Source of the DNA: Isochrysis galbana
Lineage: Eukaryota > Haptophyta > Isochrysidales > Isochrysidaceae
Assembly: GCA_018136815.1 (NCBI GenBank)
Contig: CM030937.1
Coordinates: 2,593,820-2,657,819, forward strand
Direction: 5' to 3'
Length of the DNA: 64,000 nucleotides
The notes below the pieces were generated by a model, which saw only the letters and a program-made list of their open reading frames with translations, was not told the origin of the DNA and did not search any database. Shown piece by piece: positions 1 through 9,461 of this stretch (position 1 is the first letter of the stretch; the number at the start of each line of letters is the position of its first letter). The position numbers were made by a program, and so were the translations under genes.

Positions 1-572
1 GCAATCCCCGCGGAGAGTCGTTCATCGCAGAATTGGAGGAACGACTGCTTGCGGCATTCCGACGGCGTATTGTGGCCGATGATGAGCGAGGACCGTAGCA
101 CCACAAATCGCTGCGGAAGCCGCTGCTGCAGCAGCCCTTCAAAGGCGAGCTTGGTTCGCCCGTACTCGTTGACTGGCTCGGTTGCAGACTGTTCGCTGTA
201 TGGCGCTGCATGCCCATCGTACACCTGATCAGTGGAGAGAAAGATGACGGCGGCGTTGGGCGGGAGGGCGTCGAGCAGTTCAACTGGACAATTTACCGAC
301 TTCGCGCGCGGCACATCGCGCTCGCACGCCACAGGCGACGAGAGGGCGGCACAGTGAATGACGACCTCTGGTGCAGATGCCTCGAGCACCGCTCGGACCG
401 ACTGGGCGTCGGCCAGATCGAGTGGATGGAGCTCGACGTGGAGCAAGCGCGCGAGTGTGGCGAGTGTCTCCACTGTCGCGTACGTTCCGTGCACCGTGTG
501 CCCGGCTGCGTCCAGCGCCACTAGGAGGTGCTGGCCGAGGTAGCCCGAGGCGCCAGTCAACAGGACGCGCAT
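1..572 (-). CDS. Extended short-chain dehydrogenase/reductase, RmlD/MAT2B-like (3' part outside the window)
   Basis: The reading frame starts at an ATG (572-570) and stays open to the left edge, giving 190 residues. The N-terminus MRVLLTGASGYLG carries the Rossmann TGxxGxxG dinucleotide-binding loop (residues 6-13). An SDR active site follows: FLSTDQVYDG (Ser113) and NEYGRTKLAFE (Tyr137, Lys141 of YxxxK). STDxVxDG followed by YGxTK is typical of dTDP-4-dehydrorhamnose reductases and of the MAT2B regulatory subunit of methionine adenosyltransferase. The expected role is NAD(P)H-dependent reduction of a nucleotide-sugar or a related regulatory function, probably cytosolic since no leader is visible. 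The C-terminal, substrate-specific half is missing, so the sub-family is open. No intron is visible in this part. Confidence 0.85.
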   Translation of the reverse strand, partial: MRVLLTGASGYLGQHLLVALDAAGHTVHGTYATVETLATLARLLHVELHPLDLADAQSVRAVLEASAPEVVIHCAALSSPVACERDVPRAKSVNCPVELLDALPPNAAVIFLSTDQVYDGHAAPYSEQSATEPVNEYGRTKLAFEGLLQQRLPQRFVVLRSSLIIGHNTPSECRKQSFLQFCDERLSAGI

Positions 573-972
573 CGTCCCGGTCTATTCATGGAAAACCGCC
601 GTACATGTCGTGAAGTAGTTGTCCTAAGTACTCATTTATAGAACCGAATTTGAGATCGAATAGATAAACGAATGCTGCTTCCGCGGTTGCCTTTTCCTGT
701 CTTCACTTTTCAGTACTTTGCCTCTGATCTCTCCACTTCGTTTATCTTCCTATCTTTCTTCTGTTCTCTCTCTACTGGTTACGAGCGGGCGAGCGAGCGA
801 ACCATGCGGCGTGAAGCCCCTCCCTCACCAGTACTCCACCAGGTGAAGAAGGATTCAAGAGAAGAAACGGAAAGGGCTTCTCCCGCTCTTTCCTCCTACT
901 CTCTCCTCTCCTCTCTTTTCTACTCCCTCTTCCCTGCTCGGGCTCTGAAGTTCTCGTCGGCAGGCCCTCGCC

Positions 973-1713
973 ATGATGCCCGCTGTCGCCATACTGCTCC
1001 TCGGCTCGCTCTCGTACGCGCCCGCGCTAGTTGGCCGGGCGCGGGCGGAAGGGCGCGCGGCTGCGCGCATGGCCGACCGAGTCTTCTCGCCAGACCAAGC
1101 CAAGGGCGGCTCTGCGATCAACAAGGCCAAGACGGCTCTCCTCTTCATCGAGTACCAGAATGAGTTCACCACCGAGGGTGGCAAGCTGCACGATGCGGTC
1201 AAAGGGACGATGCAAGAGACGGGGATGCTGGAGAAGTCGGCTGCACTCGCCACCAAAGCACGCCAGGCCGGCGTCAAAATCTTCCACGCTCCAATCACCT
1301 TCAAGCCCGACGCATCCGACAACCCCAACAAGAACCTTGGCATTCTGGGCGGCTGCGCTGCGGACGCGCTCTTCACCGAGGGTACATGGAATGCGGAGTT
1401 CCACCCAATGATGGCTCCTGCACCCGGGGACGTAATCGTCAAAGGGAAAAAAGGCCTCGACGCATTTCCAGGCACGGATCTTGAGGAGCAGCTGGTGGCA
1501 AATGGGATCGAGACAATTGTGCTAGGTGGGTTCCTCACGAACTGCTGCGTGGAGTCGACGATGCGCACTGCGTACGAGAAAGGCTTCAACGTGGTAACCT
1601 TGACAGATGCTACTGCTACGACGACCTCGGAAGGCCAAGCTGCCGCAACCGGAGGCACATTCGGTATGTTTTCGAAGCCGATGACAGTGGCGGAATTTGA
1701 GTCCGAGCTCTAA
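973..1713 (+). CDS. Isochorismatase-fold cysteine hydrolase with N-terminal signal-like leader
   Basis: This is a single-exon ORF of 246 residues, the usual size for the family plus a leader. Residues 1-25 form a hydrophobic signal-like segment (MMPAVAILLLGSLSYAPALV) followed by Arg/Ala-rich sequence, so entry into the secretory or plastid route is likely. The core shows ALLFIEYQNEF (59-65, where the family usually has an Asp), VIVKGKKGLDAF (catalytic Lys near 157) and GGFLTNCCVESTMR (cis-peptide GG, nucleophile Cys192 before Val). The fold hydrolyses isochorismate, nicotinamide, N-carbamoyl compounds or similar amides; the substrate cannot be read from sequence. The aspartate of the Asp-Lys-Cys triad appears as Glu60. 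The start could also be Met33 (MADRVF), which would remove the leader. Confidence 0.85.
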   Translation: MMPAVAILLLGSLSYAPALVGRARAEGRAAARMADRVFSPDQAKGGSAINKAKTALLFIEYQNEFTTEGGKLHDAVKGTMQETGMLEKSAALATKARQAGVKIFHAPITFKPDASDNPNKNLGILGGCAADALFTEGTWNAEFHPMMAPAPGDVIVKGKKGLDAFPGTDLEEQLVANGIETIVLGGFLTNCCVESTMRTAYEKGFNVVTLTDATATTTSEGQAAATGGTFGMFSKPMTVAEFESEL

Positions 1714-2912
1714 GATTCCGGAAAGGTTACCTTGACCTTTTGCGACCTTTTGCCAGAACGGAGCCACTGAGCAACTCACACGCGATTGCGTGATTGTGAA
1801 TGTTTGCAATGGTGTTGTCTCGTGGTTCAACGACTCACAACGACTACCACTCGTATGCGTTTGCAAGCGGTTGTGAATGTCCCTCCCCCCACCCGCACAC
1901 ATGGCACATGGACCGGCCAATGGGTTGAATTTTGTGAGCTTAAAGTCGAAGGTCAAACGTCATGAGCAGAACCCCCTTCATGCAACTGCTGTGTGCTGGT
2001 GGCTTCGAAGGCGAGCTTCTATGCGCTCTGCTACAGGATCCACGATCGCGTTCCACTCTATCATCTAGCTGTCGCCCCCGACTTCCCTCTTGCCTCTTGC
2101 CCGCATATGCTGCGCTTCAGCAGCTTCTTGCTTCCGCCGATATCCCCCAGCCCAGCGGGGGAGAAGGACTCTTGATTCCCCGACTCTTCCTCTCTCCCCT
2201 TCCGCTCTACACCGTCTAGTAGCCTTCCCTCTCGAGCCGGTGGTATATGGTTAGCCACGGTCGGGGCTTCTCTCTCGCCCACCGCCACCGGGCGCCCCAT
2301 TTTTTTCGCTCGCCTTCGCAAACTCGACCACTTGCTGCAGGCAACAGCAAGCATATACCCCAGCGCGCGCTTGCGCCTCGCTCGCCCAACCTTATCCTCA
2401 GATTTGCACCCAGCTCTTACGATCTAGGAGGCGGGGCAATGTACGAAAGGCTATCCGACTCCTTTCACCAAGGTGGGCCATGCAGTCCCCAAATTTGATG
2501 GAATGCAGACCACCAAAAGCTGGATCGCGCGAAGTGCGCCCACGTGAAGTGCACGAAAGCAAGGGCGGTACGGTTAAGTGGAACTGGTCCACGGTCGGTG
2601 TCACGCGATGGGGCGAGTGCGGGGGGGTAATGGAAATAGGAAGAAGAGTGAGTCAATGTGCTCACGCCGGCTCAAGCTCAAGCCGCGTCATAACACAGGT
2701 TAGCTCAAGCGCTGGCAGCAGCTAACGATTGCAATGAGAGGCGCTTCACTCATTTGCATCGGGCTTCGGGCTTCGCCCATTCGCGCATATTCATGCATGC
2801 TGTTTTGCTTGACATGCGTGCATCCTGCGTGTTGCGTACGTCGTGTGGCGTTGCATGACACCAAAAGAGCCTTCGCGTAGTCTATAGACTTTTGTTTATG
2901 TTGAGAGTGCGC
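1714..2912. other. Intergenic, nothing recognisable
   Basis: About 1.2 kb between the hydrolase stop and the first retroelement fragment. Short open frames exist on both strands but none shows family motifs, coding-like codon use or splice signals that join into a protein. Confidence 0.5.
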
Positions 2913-3420
2913 CAACTAAGTTTTTACTTAGTTCGCCCATGGGGGGGCACGAGCCCCCCCCCTCTCTCCACCCCCCCCCCCCCTGCTGGTACCACCCATC
3001 CTCCTGGCATGTCTTATGGCTGGCCATGAGCAAAGAGCAGACTGCCTTGCTGGCCCACTCTCTCCCCCACAGGCTCGCCCGGATTGCTCGTCCTGGCGCC
3101 CCGTTGTGGCGCCAGCTCACTGCTCCAACCCCTCCTCTGGCCCTGGTGCCGACAGGCAGACAAGTGCAGCGTGGGGGCCCCAGGAGCTCGGGAGCGCCAG
3201 CAAGGGAGAGGCAGGGGAGGCCAGGGCGCAGAACCAGCCTCCTCTGCCCCCTGAACTGGCCTCCCACCTCCCAGCCTCCTCCAAGGGTCGCCAGAGGCTA
3301 GCGGCTTTCCAGAGGGCAGCTGCATGCCTGTCGCAGGCGCGCAGGCGCGCCATCGCGCGTGCCGCAGGCCGCTGGAGAGAGGAGAGAGAGCGCGGAGAAG
3401 GGGGTGAGCGCGGAGAAGGG
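2913..3420 (+). mobile_element. Short non-autonomous retroelement, copy A (5' hairpin, proline-rich ORF start)
   Basis: The copy begins with the hairpin AACTAAGTTTTTACTTAGTT (2914-2933, 8-bp stem) followed by CGCCC and ATG (2939). About 450 bp of GC-rich, proline-coding sequence follows. The same sequence, hairpin first, recurs inverted at 11882-10997, 47739-47268 and 58883-58126, so the family is dispersed. The frame after the ATG begins M-G-G and is rich in P, R and G in all copies, but G/C runs change the frame between copies. No target duplication was found for this copy; its 3' junction is abnormal (next entry). Confidence 0.75.
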
Positions 3421-3505
3421 GGTCGGCCCATGGCTACACTACTTTGGGCCTAGCGTTGGGGGAGGGGGAGGACGGGCCTTTTGCATCGTGTTTGGGTGGC
3501 GGCGC
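3421..3505 (-). repeat. Fragment matching the LINE 3' region, inverted relative to copy A
   Basis: The stretch GTCGGCCCATGGCTACACTA through GAGGACGGGCCTTTTG matches, as reverse complement, positions about 42285-42375 just after the ORF of the full-length LINE. It abuts copy A directly, so a 5' element end and an inverted LINE 3' segment are joined, as in twin-priming inversions or a composite insertion. Confidence 0.6.
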
Positions 3506-3943
3506 GTACCTTTGTTTGACGTCGCACGTCGACAAGGAATTTAGCATGGAGATCTCGGACGCCCTGATGCAAGTAGCGACAGAAGTAGGCATAAATAAGA
3601 GAGATGTCGTAACACACCTCAACACGGACCACGACCCCCAGTAGTTGCCGGCCCTCCCAAGGGCGAGCGAGCGAGACGGCAACGTTAATTCGAACAGGGG
3701 CACCACACGCTCTTGCGCTCTTACCCCCCTTTACCTCAAGCCCCTGGCCGGAGCAGCACTGTCGCATTCGCGATGTCTCAGAGGCAAAAAGAAATAACAG
3801 TAAAAAGAGAAACAGTAAAAAAAAAGTACAAAGAACAGAGGAAGAAAGAAGAAGAAGAGTGAAAAAGAAGAGAAAAAAAAACCAGAGTATATAGGGCGGT
3901 TCTCAGCCCTTCCCATTGGCCCTATGGCTACGTAAACTCTCAC

Positions 3944-4007
3944 GTGGCATAGTGGTTCAACCCACCGCCTCCACCAACCTTTTGCTCTGGGTCGCGAGTT
4001 CGAGTCC
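3944..4007 (+). other. tRNA-like pol III promoter boxes (degenerate tRNA or SINE head)
   Basis: GTGGCATAGTGG (3944-3955) fits a tRNA A box and AGTTCGAGTCC (3997-4007) fits a B box at tRNA-like spacing. The bases flanking the B box do not pair into a T stem, so this is not a functional tRNA gene; a tRNA-derived SINE head or relic is more likely. A TATATA sequence lies upstream near 3886. Confidence 0.4.
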
Positions 4008-4059
4008 GGACGGAGCGCTCTGCAGTTCGAGCCTCGCTCCTTCTCCTCTCCGCTCTTCT

Positions 4060-4235
4060 TCTACAGTTAAATTCCACGCTCTTCTTCTACCAGTAAATTC
4101 CTGCCTCCCTCTACCGTTAAAAATCCTGCCTTCTTCTACCGTTAAAAATCCTGCCTCCGCCTACCGTTAAATTCCTGCCTCGCCTACCGTTGAAATTTCC
4201 TGCCCCGTCTACCGTTAAAATCCTGCCTCCGTCGC
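4060..4235 (+). repeat. Imperfect tandem repeat, unit about 24-27 bp
   Basis: Seven to eight degenerate units built on TCTACCGTTAAAAATCCTGCC follow directly on the tRNA-like boxes. Units vary by small substitutions and 1-3 bp indels. Confidence 0.8.
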
Positions 4236-4377
4236 CTTGCCAAGACATTTCCTCTGCCTTCCTGCCGACTTCCTTGCCAGTTCCTTCCGCCCCGGTTTCC
4301 CGCTTGTCTCGAAAGCGGTTTCACCGCATTACGACCAAGCTTAGTGGGGAAACTCCTCGTCCAGTTCCGTTACCCGA

Positions 4378-4556
4378 AAATCTCGTTCATCTCGTCGGGC
4401 CATCTCGTCGGGCCATCAAGGCCATCTCGTTCATCTCGTCGGGCCATCAAGGCCATCTCGTTCATCTCGTCGGGCCATCAAGGCCATCTCGTTACATCTC
4501 GTCGTCGGGCCATCAGGCCATCTCTCGTTACATCTCGTTCATCTCGTTACAATCCA
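4378..4556 (+). repeat. Tandem repeat, unit about 31 bp, with shorter sub-units
   Basis: The words CATCTCGTCGGGCCATCAAG and CATCTCGTTCATCTCGT alternate in at least five units, with shortened units at both ends. Confidence 0.85.
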
Positions 4557-4895
4557 AGCTGCGGCTTTGATCTCCAAGAATTTGGAGATATTGAATTCCA
4601 CAAGCACGCGCGGCCTCCCCCCCCCCCCGGGTCTCCAGGGAAGGAATCGGGGGGAGGGGGGAGGGGGATGTGGTAGGAGAGGGAGGGTGGTTAGGAGTAG
4701 CACAAGCAATCTGCCTCGCGCCGTGCAAGTAGCGGCTAGTTTTTAAAAAAAAATTTTGCGACACAGGCCGCGTGCCCGCACTTGCGTTTGTCTTTGTTAG
4801 TGACAGGTCGTCTGGCAGCTCGGCGAGCAGCACAGGCGCCGCCTCGCCCCCCTCGTGGAACGTGTCCATCGCCCCCAATCCCAAAGACCAGATAC

Positions 4896-5156
4896 ATAGG
4901 AGAGCAAGCCGCCGTCGCGTATCTCTGCATGGAATACATCACGGCGGTCGCGTACGCTGAAGCGGATCCCATGGTGCAAGTGCGCCGAGCAGCTGGCAAA
5001 CTCTTCATGCAGAACAAGGAGGCCGTCCTCGCACGCATCATGGATCTCGCCACCCAAGATCAGCCGAGCGACATCGTCGCCTGCCAGAAGAACGACATCG
5101 AGAATATCGACGAGGAGGTGTGCGAGAAAAAGACGAAAAGGATGAAAACTCAGTAG
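4896..5156 (+). CDS. Possible coding fragment, unknown
   Basis: About 85 codons of open frame with a plausible soluble-protein composition (runs such as YITAVAYAEADPMV and VRRAAGKLFMQNKEAVLARI) and an acidic/basic tail before a stop. No family is recognised and no start or splice acceptor is convincing. It may be an exon remnant. Confidence 0.2.
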   Translation: MGEQAAVAYLCMEYITAVAYAEADPMVQVRRAAGKLFMQNKEAVLARIMDLATQDQPSDIVACQKNDIENIDEEVCEKKTKRMKTQ

Positions 5157-5350
5157 CTCTGGGGTTGCTGTGTGTTTTGGGTTAGCTTCCTTAAATAGCG
5201 TTATTTGAGACTGGTTGAAAAAGAAAACATGCACATCTGGGTGGAAAAAAATAATAACCTGGCCCTCTTTTGACGGAACGCGACTTCACAAAGCGTCACG
5301 GACTGCACACAGCTGCACTCCCTGCGCCACACTGCACACTTACCCTTACC

Positions 5351-5400
5351 CTGCACGCAGCTGCACTCCCCTGCACGCAGCTGCACTCCCCTGCACGCAG
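5351..5400 (+). repeat. 20-bp tandem repeat, 2.5 units, in a CTGCAC-rich tract
   Basis: CTGCACGCAG and CTGCACTCCC alternate five times (5351-5400), inside a longer tract (about 5300-5500) enriched in CTGCAC and CACAGC words. Confidence 0.85.
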
Positions 5401-6044
5401 CTGCACACAGCGACACACACAGCTGCAACGCATCGCAGCGCAACTGCACCTGCACAGAGCGCTGCACAGCAGCAGCACAGAGCTGCACAAGGCATAGAGC
5501 TCAGCATGGCTGGCGCGGGCTGGGGGGCACGACGCGCGCGAGGGGCTGGGAGGCACACCTCACCGCGCGTCACTCACATCCATCCGCGCGCGAGTCCGGT
5601 CCCAATTGGACCTTCGTGTACCAGACGGGGGGTGGGGCCATGATCCAAACGGGTGCGGCAGGATAAAAGGTTTTTCTGTACAAATTATTTTTTACAAATC
5701 TGGGCCGGCCGCAGGGAGCTGGAGGGGGCGCGAGGGGGAAGGGGAGGTCTGGGCTGGGGTCTCACATTGGTGGACCTTGGCCGGCCGCCCATCCAACACC
5801 CCTTTTTCGAGGATTGAGGATTCTGGCCCCCGGTGAGTTACTGTTACTGGCCACTATCCTCCCCTATTTGCCTATTCATCTGCGTAGGAACGCTCGGCAC
5901 TACAAAAGCGTTGACGACCCGGTACGACAAGAGATGAGAGGGATGAGAGAGAAAAGTAGCTCGACCTGCGGGCACTGGGCAACGAAACCACTCCATGCAG
6001 GAATCTAGCGCAGTCTTAAGATCGCAACAACGGAAGGGCTCAAT
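5401..6044. other. Intergenic / 3' flank of the FtsJ-like gene, no gene seen
   Basis: GC-rich sequence with short open frames on both strands; none shows recognisable motifs. Confidence 0.4.
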
Positions 6045-7796
6045 TCACCTATCATGACGGTGAGCTTGACCGCGTGCTCCCCCGGCCCCACCCTCCCTCC
6101 AGCCTCTGTGCTCTTGACGCCATGAACCACCACCCTTGCCCGCCCCGCTATGACTGCAGCCGCTCCAGGCATTCTTGTTTTGCCCATTCGACCTGAAGCC
6201 GCGGCTGCCACCGCGCTCGTGCCCATTTCCACACCCGCTATCCATCCATCTGCCATCGGCGCAACTTGGAGAGAAACCTCGATCGTGCGCGTATCCACGA
6301 TGGCCCGCTTCCGCCGATGACACGTTTCCAGGGCCCCTGTCGCCGTACTCACCGCGTCTCCAATGCCCAATTGATCCTGCACCGTCAGGATCATCACCCC
6401 GCCCACCAAAGCCGCGGCTTGCGCATTCGCCCCAATCGTTCCTTCGTGAGGAGCTTTCGCCTCGCTGGCCAGGTTTACTTTGTTCTCTTGTCCAGCCCAT
6501 CTGTTTCACAGCGCGATCGTGGCTCGCCTCCCGGTCTACAACGCGCACGTCATCTGAATTTCCGCGGTTCCTCGCCCCTTTGGGCACAAAGGGCACGTTG
6601 TGGCCATGGTCGCCCCGACTTGATGCGAGTAGTCTATCGCTTGCCTGCATGGCAGCTGCAAACTCTCGCTCGGCTTCGATCCGTTGGTGCCGAAGATGCG
6701 TTGTGCACTCGCTCCACACGTGTGAAAGGTCAGCTTCAAGCTCCTGGTGCAGCGATTCTACCTCGGCAGTCCACTCCGTGACATTCCATCCCTCGAAATC
6801 ATCAAATGGAGTGGAGAGAAGGAAGGATAGTGCCGAGGCGGCCTCTTCGGTGCCCCTACCAGCATACCCTTCGCAAAAGCAGTAGACTGGCGTGCGCCCG
6901 GCCGCAAAGGTGGGAGTGACACGAATCCGCTTGAATGCAGGGCGCAGGGCAATGAGAATACGGAAGAGCATGCCCATGCCCATCTTTGCTGCGCGCTGAT
7001 ACGCAAAGTACAAGCATCCACCAGGGATGAGTGCATGCAGACCAAAACAGCACTCGTTTTGAAGGATGGTCTGGTGGAGATGCGACTGCTGTGGATCATC
7101 GTCATCCTGCTCTGAAACGGGTTTGGCCTTCGCCACAGCACCCCCAACAGCTTTCCCCGTTTCCGATCCACTAGAGGGACCACCACCGGGTGCGGCAGCT
7201 AAACGTGTTTCACGCGATTGGCCCCTGTCAATCACGATGCCGCCATTCACGAAATCGCATGAGCATTCAGGCACAACGGCGAGCAAGTCTCGCCACGCAC
7301 CGGGCATAGACATATCAGCATCCGAATAGCCTAAGTCAGGGTGGGAGAACAGCATCCCGAACCCATTCTCGGTGGGGGCCAGTGAAGAGGCGTGTCCAGT
7401 CCATCCCAGATCTCCGACCAAGTATTCACACATCCCACCAGGCGCTGAGCCGATGTCGACAAAGAAGGGGCGCCGGCTAGATGGTGATGCTCCGTCGGCT
7501 GAGTAACGCCGACCGAAGAGCGCCGCCGAGAGGCGCGGCATCCACTCGCGGTAGAAGCGGACGTACTTGCGAGTGGAGGGCACCATGCCGCGGTGGTGGG
7601 TGCGGTCGACACGGCCCTGGAAGGACGCGTCGAGCTGCTTCCAGCGCCAGTCTACGGCTTCAGACTCCCAGCCTGCCTTCTTTTCTGCCTGCAGCTCCGC
7701 CCATGCCCCATTGTGCTCGGCGAGCGCACACGAGAAGGCCTCGAGCCGGGCGACCCGCTCCTCGTCCACCATCGGCGCGCGACAGGGCACCAACAA
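6045..7796 (-). CDS. FtsJ-like (RrmJ-type) RNA methyltransferase with C-terminal RGG-rich tail
   Basis: Single-exon ORF of 583 residues. The SAM-binding motif I of FtsJ enzymes is clear: FFVDIGSAPGGMCEYLV near residues 111-127. It is followed by PGGCLYFAYQ in the second half of the Rossmann domain. A stretch rich in E, D, G and S (about 205-245) looks like an insert. From about residue 420 the protein is Gly/Arg/Ser-rich with many RG and GR pairs, as in RNA-binding tails. The likely role is 2'-O-methylation of RNA; I could not confirm the K-D-K-E catalytic tetrad, so a divergent member is possible. Met9 (MVDEERVARL) is an equally good start. No intron is seen. Confidence 0.75.
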   Translation of the reverse strand: MLVPCRAPMVDEERVARLEAFSCALAEHNGAWAELQAEKKAGWESEAVDWRWKQLDASFQGRVDRTHHRGMVPSTRKYVRFYREWMPRLSAALFGRRYSADGASPSSRRPFFVDIGSAPGGMCEYLVGDLGWTGHASSLAPTENGFGMLFSHPDLGYSDADMSMPGAWRDLLAVVPECSCDFVNGGIVIDRGQSRETRLAAAPGGGPSSGSETGKAVGGAVAKAKPVSEQDDDDPQQSHLHQTILQNECCFGLHALIPGGCLYFAYQRAAKMGMGMLFRILIALRPAFKRIRVTPTFAAGRTPVYCFCEGYAGRGTEEAASALSFLLSTPFDDFEGWNVTEWTAEVESLHQELEADLSHVWSECTTHLRHQRIEAEREFAAAMQASDRLLASSRGDHGHNVPFVPKGARNRGNSDDVRVVDREASHDRAVKQMGWTREQSKPGQRGESSSRRNDWGECASRGFGGRGDDPDGAGSIGHWRRGEYGDRGPGNVSSAEAGHRGYAHDRGFSPSCADGRWMDSGCGNGHERGGSRGFRSNGQNKNAWSGCSHSGAGKGGGSWRQEHRGWREGGAGGARGQAHRHDR

Positions 7797-8254
7797 ACAA
7801 CAAAATGTTGGGACAGCTCGTCTGTCTGCGTACCGACGTAAAGTAGGAGTACTTTACTCGGCGCCCAGCAGCCAATTCCTGAGACCGCGCGCTGAACTCT
7901 CGCAACCTGTTCTTCGTACCTTCGTAACCCCCAGCAGCCTCCCCTGCGACTCCATGAACTCAGAACTGGCATCCCAGTCAGGGGCATGCACCAGCCCTGT
8001 CTTGTCTCTTGTATCCAGGGCGCACCCCTCGCCCTCGCACGCGCAGACAACGCTACGATGCTATGGCTCTAGACTCTAGAGTATGGCGGCTGCGTCCCTA
8101 CTTGTGAAAGACAGTCAGATAGGGTTTGAAAGACAGTATGATACATGTGTCTTCGGCCCTAGTAGAAAGACAGTCGAAAGACAGTGGGAAAGATATATAT
8201 ATCGGGGGGGCGGAAGAGCGGGAGAGTACTAATAATGTACATTCATAATGTATA
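7797..8254. other. Upstream region of the FtsJ-like gene with four GAAAGACAGT repeats
   Basis: No gene is recognised. GAAAGACAGT occurs four times between about 8105 and 8190, followed by GATATATATATCGG and then a dispersed structured repeat. Confidence 0.5.
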
Positions 8255-8425
8255 GGGCGATAGGTCGGTCAAACAGTGACAGTGATTTATAACTACTAAC
8301 ATGTGGGGGGGAGCTGCATTTTTGACCGTCCCCCCAAGCTCATAAAGAAACTCCCGGGGGGCTCACCTGCCGCCACGAAAAATTCCCGAAGAAAATAGAA
8401 AATGGTAAAATGGTGGGTTTTCGGT
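8255..8425 (+). repeat. Dispersed structured repeat R1, copy 1
   Basis: The copy starts GGGCGATAGGTCGGTCAAAC and contains the inverted pair CGGTCAAA (8266-8273) / TTTGACCG (8321-8328), then a conserved CACCTGCCGCCACGAAAAAT. Related copies lie at 45035-45205, 60662-60800 and (5' part only) 35394-35452. All four are in the same orientation in this window. A MITE, SINE or structured RNA are all possible. Confidence 0.75.
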
Positions 8426-9461
8426 TTTAGTTTTAGGCGCGGCGGAAAACTAGCAGTAAACCTTGAACAGGCAAATTATGTGTATGGTAGAGAGTGTCAG
8501 TGAACGGTGCCCTACCTCAAAGTTTGAGGAGACGTCGAGGCTTCAAACTTTGAGGGCCGAGGGCAGCTTCAGTGACGGAGAAAGAAAACTTGGGAGGTGA
8601 AATGGAGGAGAAGCGAAAAACAAAATCCGTCGGCGCTGCGAAACGACGGTGACGGGCCCCTCCGCCGCCCGCCTCCCCCCGCCGCCCGCAAGTGCAGCGA
8701 GGTGACCGTCCGCCCGCAAGCTCTGCACACCCGTCAAGCACACCTTGCGACCGGCTGTCCATTTCTCCCCTCACATGCGCATTGCCTCCACACTGCACTT
8801 CCTCTTCTCTCATTGTCACTGTTTCCCCTATCCCGCCACTGACCGCGTATGTGCGCAGGAGATCGCCGCGAGCACACGGACTGCCAAGCAGCAAACAGCT
8901 GCACGCTGCAGCAGCGAGAGACAGGTGACTCGCCCGCCGCCCGCCGCCCAGCGCTCGCGGGTCAGCCGAGCGTGCAACCTGCCGGGGGCCAAACTTCCTC
9001 GTTGCCCGCACTCACACGCTTTGACGGCGAGTGGAGACGGAGGCATCGACAGCTGGGGAGTCAGAGATGACGGCGGAGGAGGAGGGGCCGCGGAGTTCAG
9101 AGAGGGCGAGGGCGGTGGTGTGAGTTGAGGCAGCGAGGAGATGGCGGTGCCAGCTAGGGGATTAGTCGTAGGATTCGTGGACGAGGCGGAGGCGTGGGCG
9201 GTGGACGGCGGAGCCGTAAAGACAACATTGCTGGAAAAAGCCCCAGCCGGAAAGGGGGAGGGGCACAAGTAGGCAAAAATGGAGGCAAATGTGCGTGTTG
9301 TGCTGGGGGTTGAGGCGCAGGCACTGATAGTGATCGGAATGGCGGTGGTTCTGGCGGCAACCTTTGTCTGTGTGTGTGGGGGGGGGGGGGGGGGGCGGAC
9401 TCAAGAACGCCATCCTCAGGAATCGAGTAATCACACCCACCCACTCACTCTCCGAACACAG
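8426..9461. other. Intergenic / 5' region of the Harbinger transposase gene
   Basis: No conserved protein is recognised. A long G-run lies at about 9378-9397, and CCGAACACAG directly before the transposase ATG could be a splice acceptor of a 5'-UTR intron. Confidence 0.4.

Noticed and set aside
855-1658. 267-codon minus-strand frame
   Set aside because: Antisense shadow of the isochorismatase-fold gene.
3944-4010. Functional tRNA gene
   Set aside because: A and B box words are present but the T stem and acceptor stem do not pair.
6175-6885. 236-codon plus-strand frame
   Set aside because: Antisense to the FtsJ-like gene; Pro/Ser-rich with no motifs.
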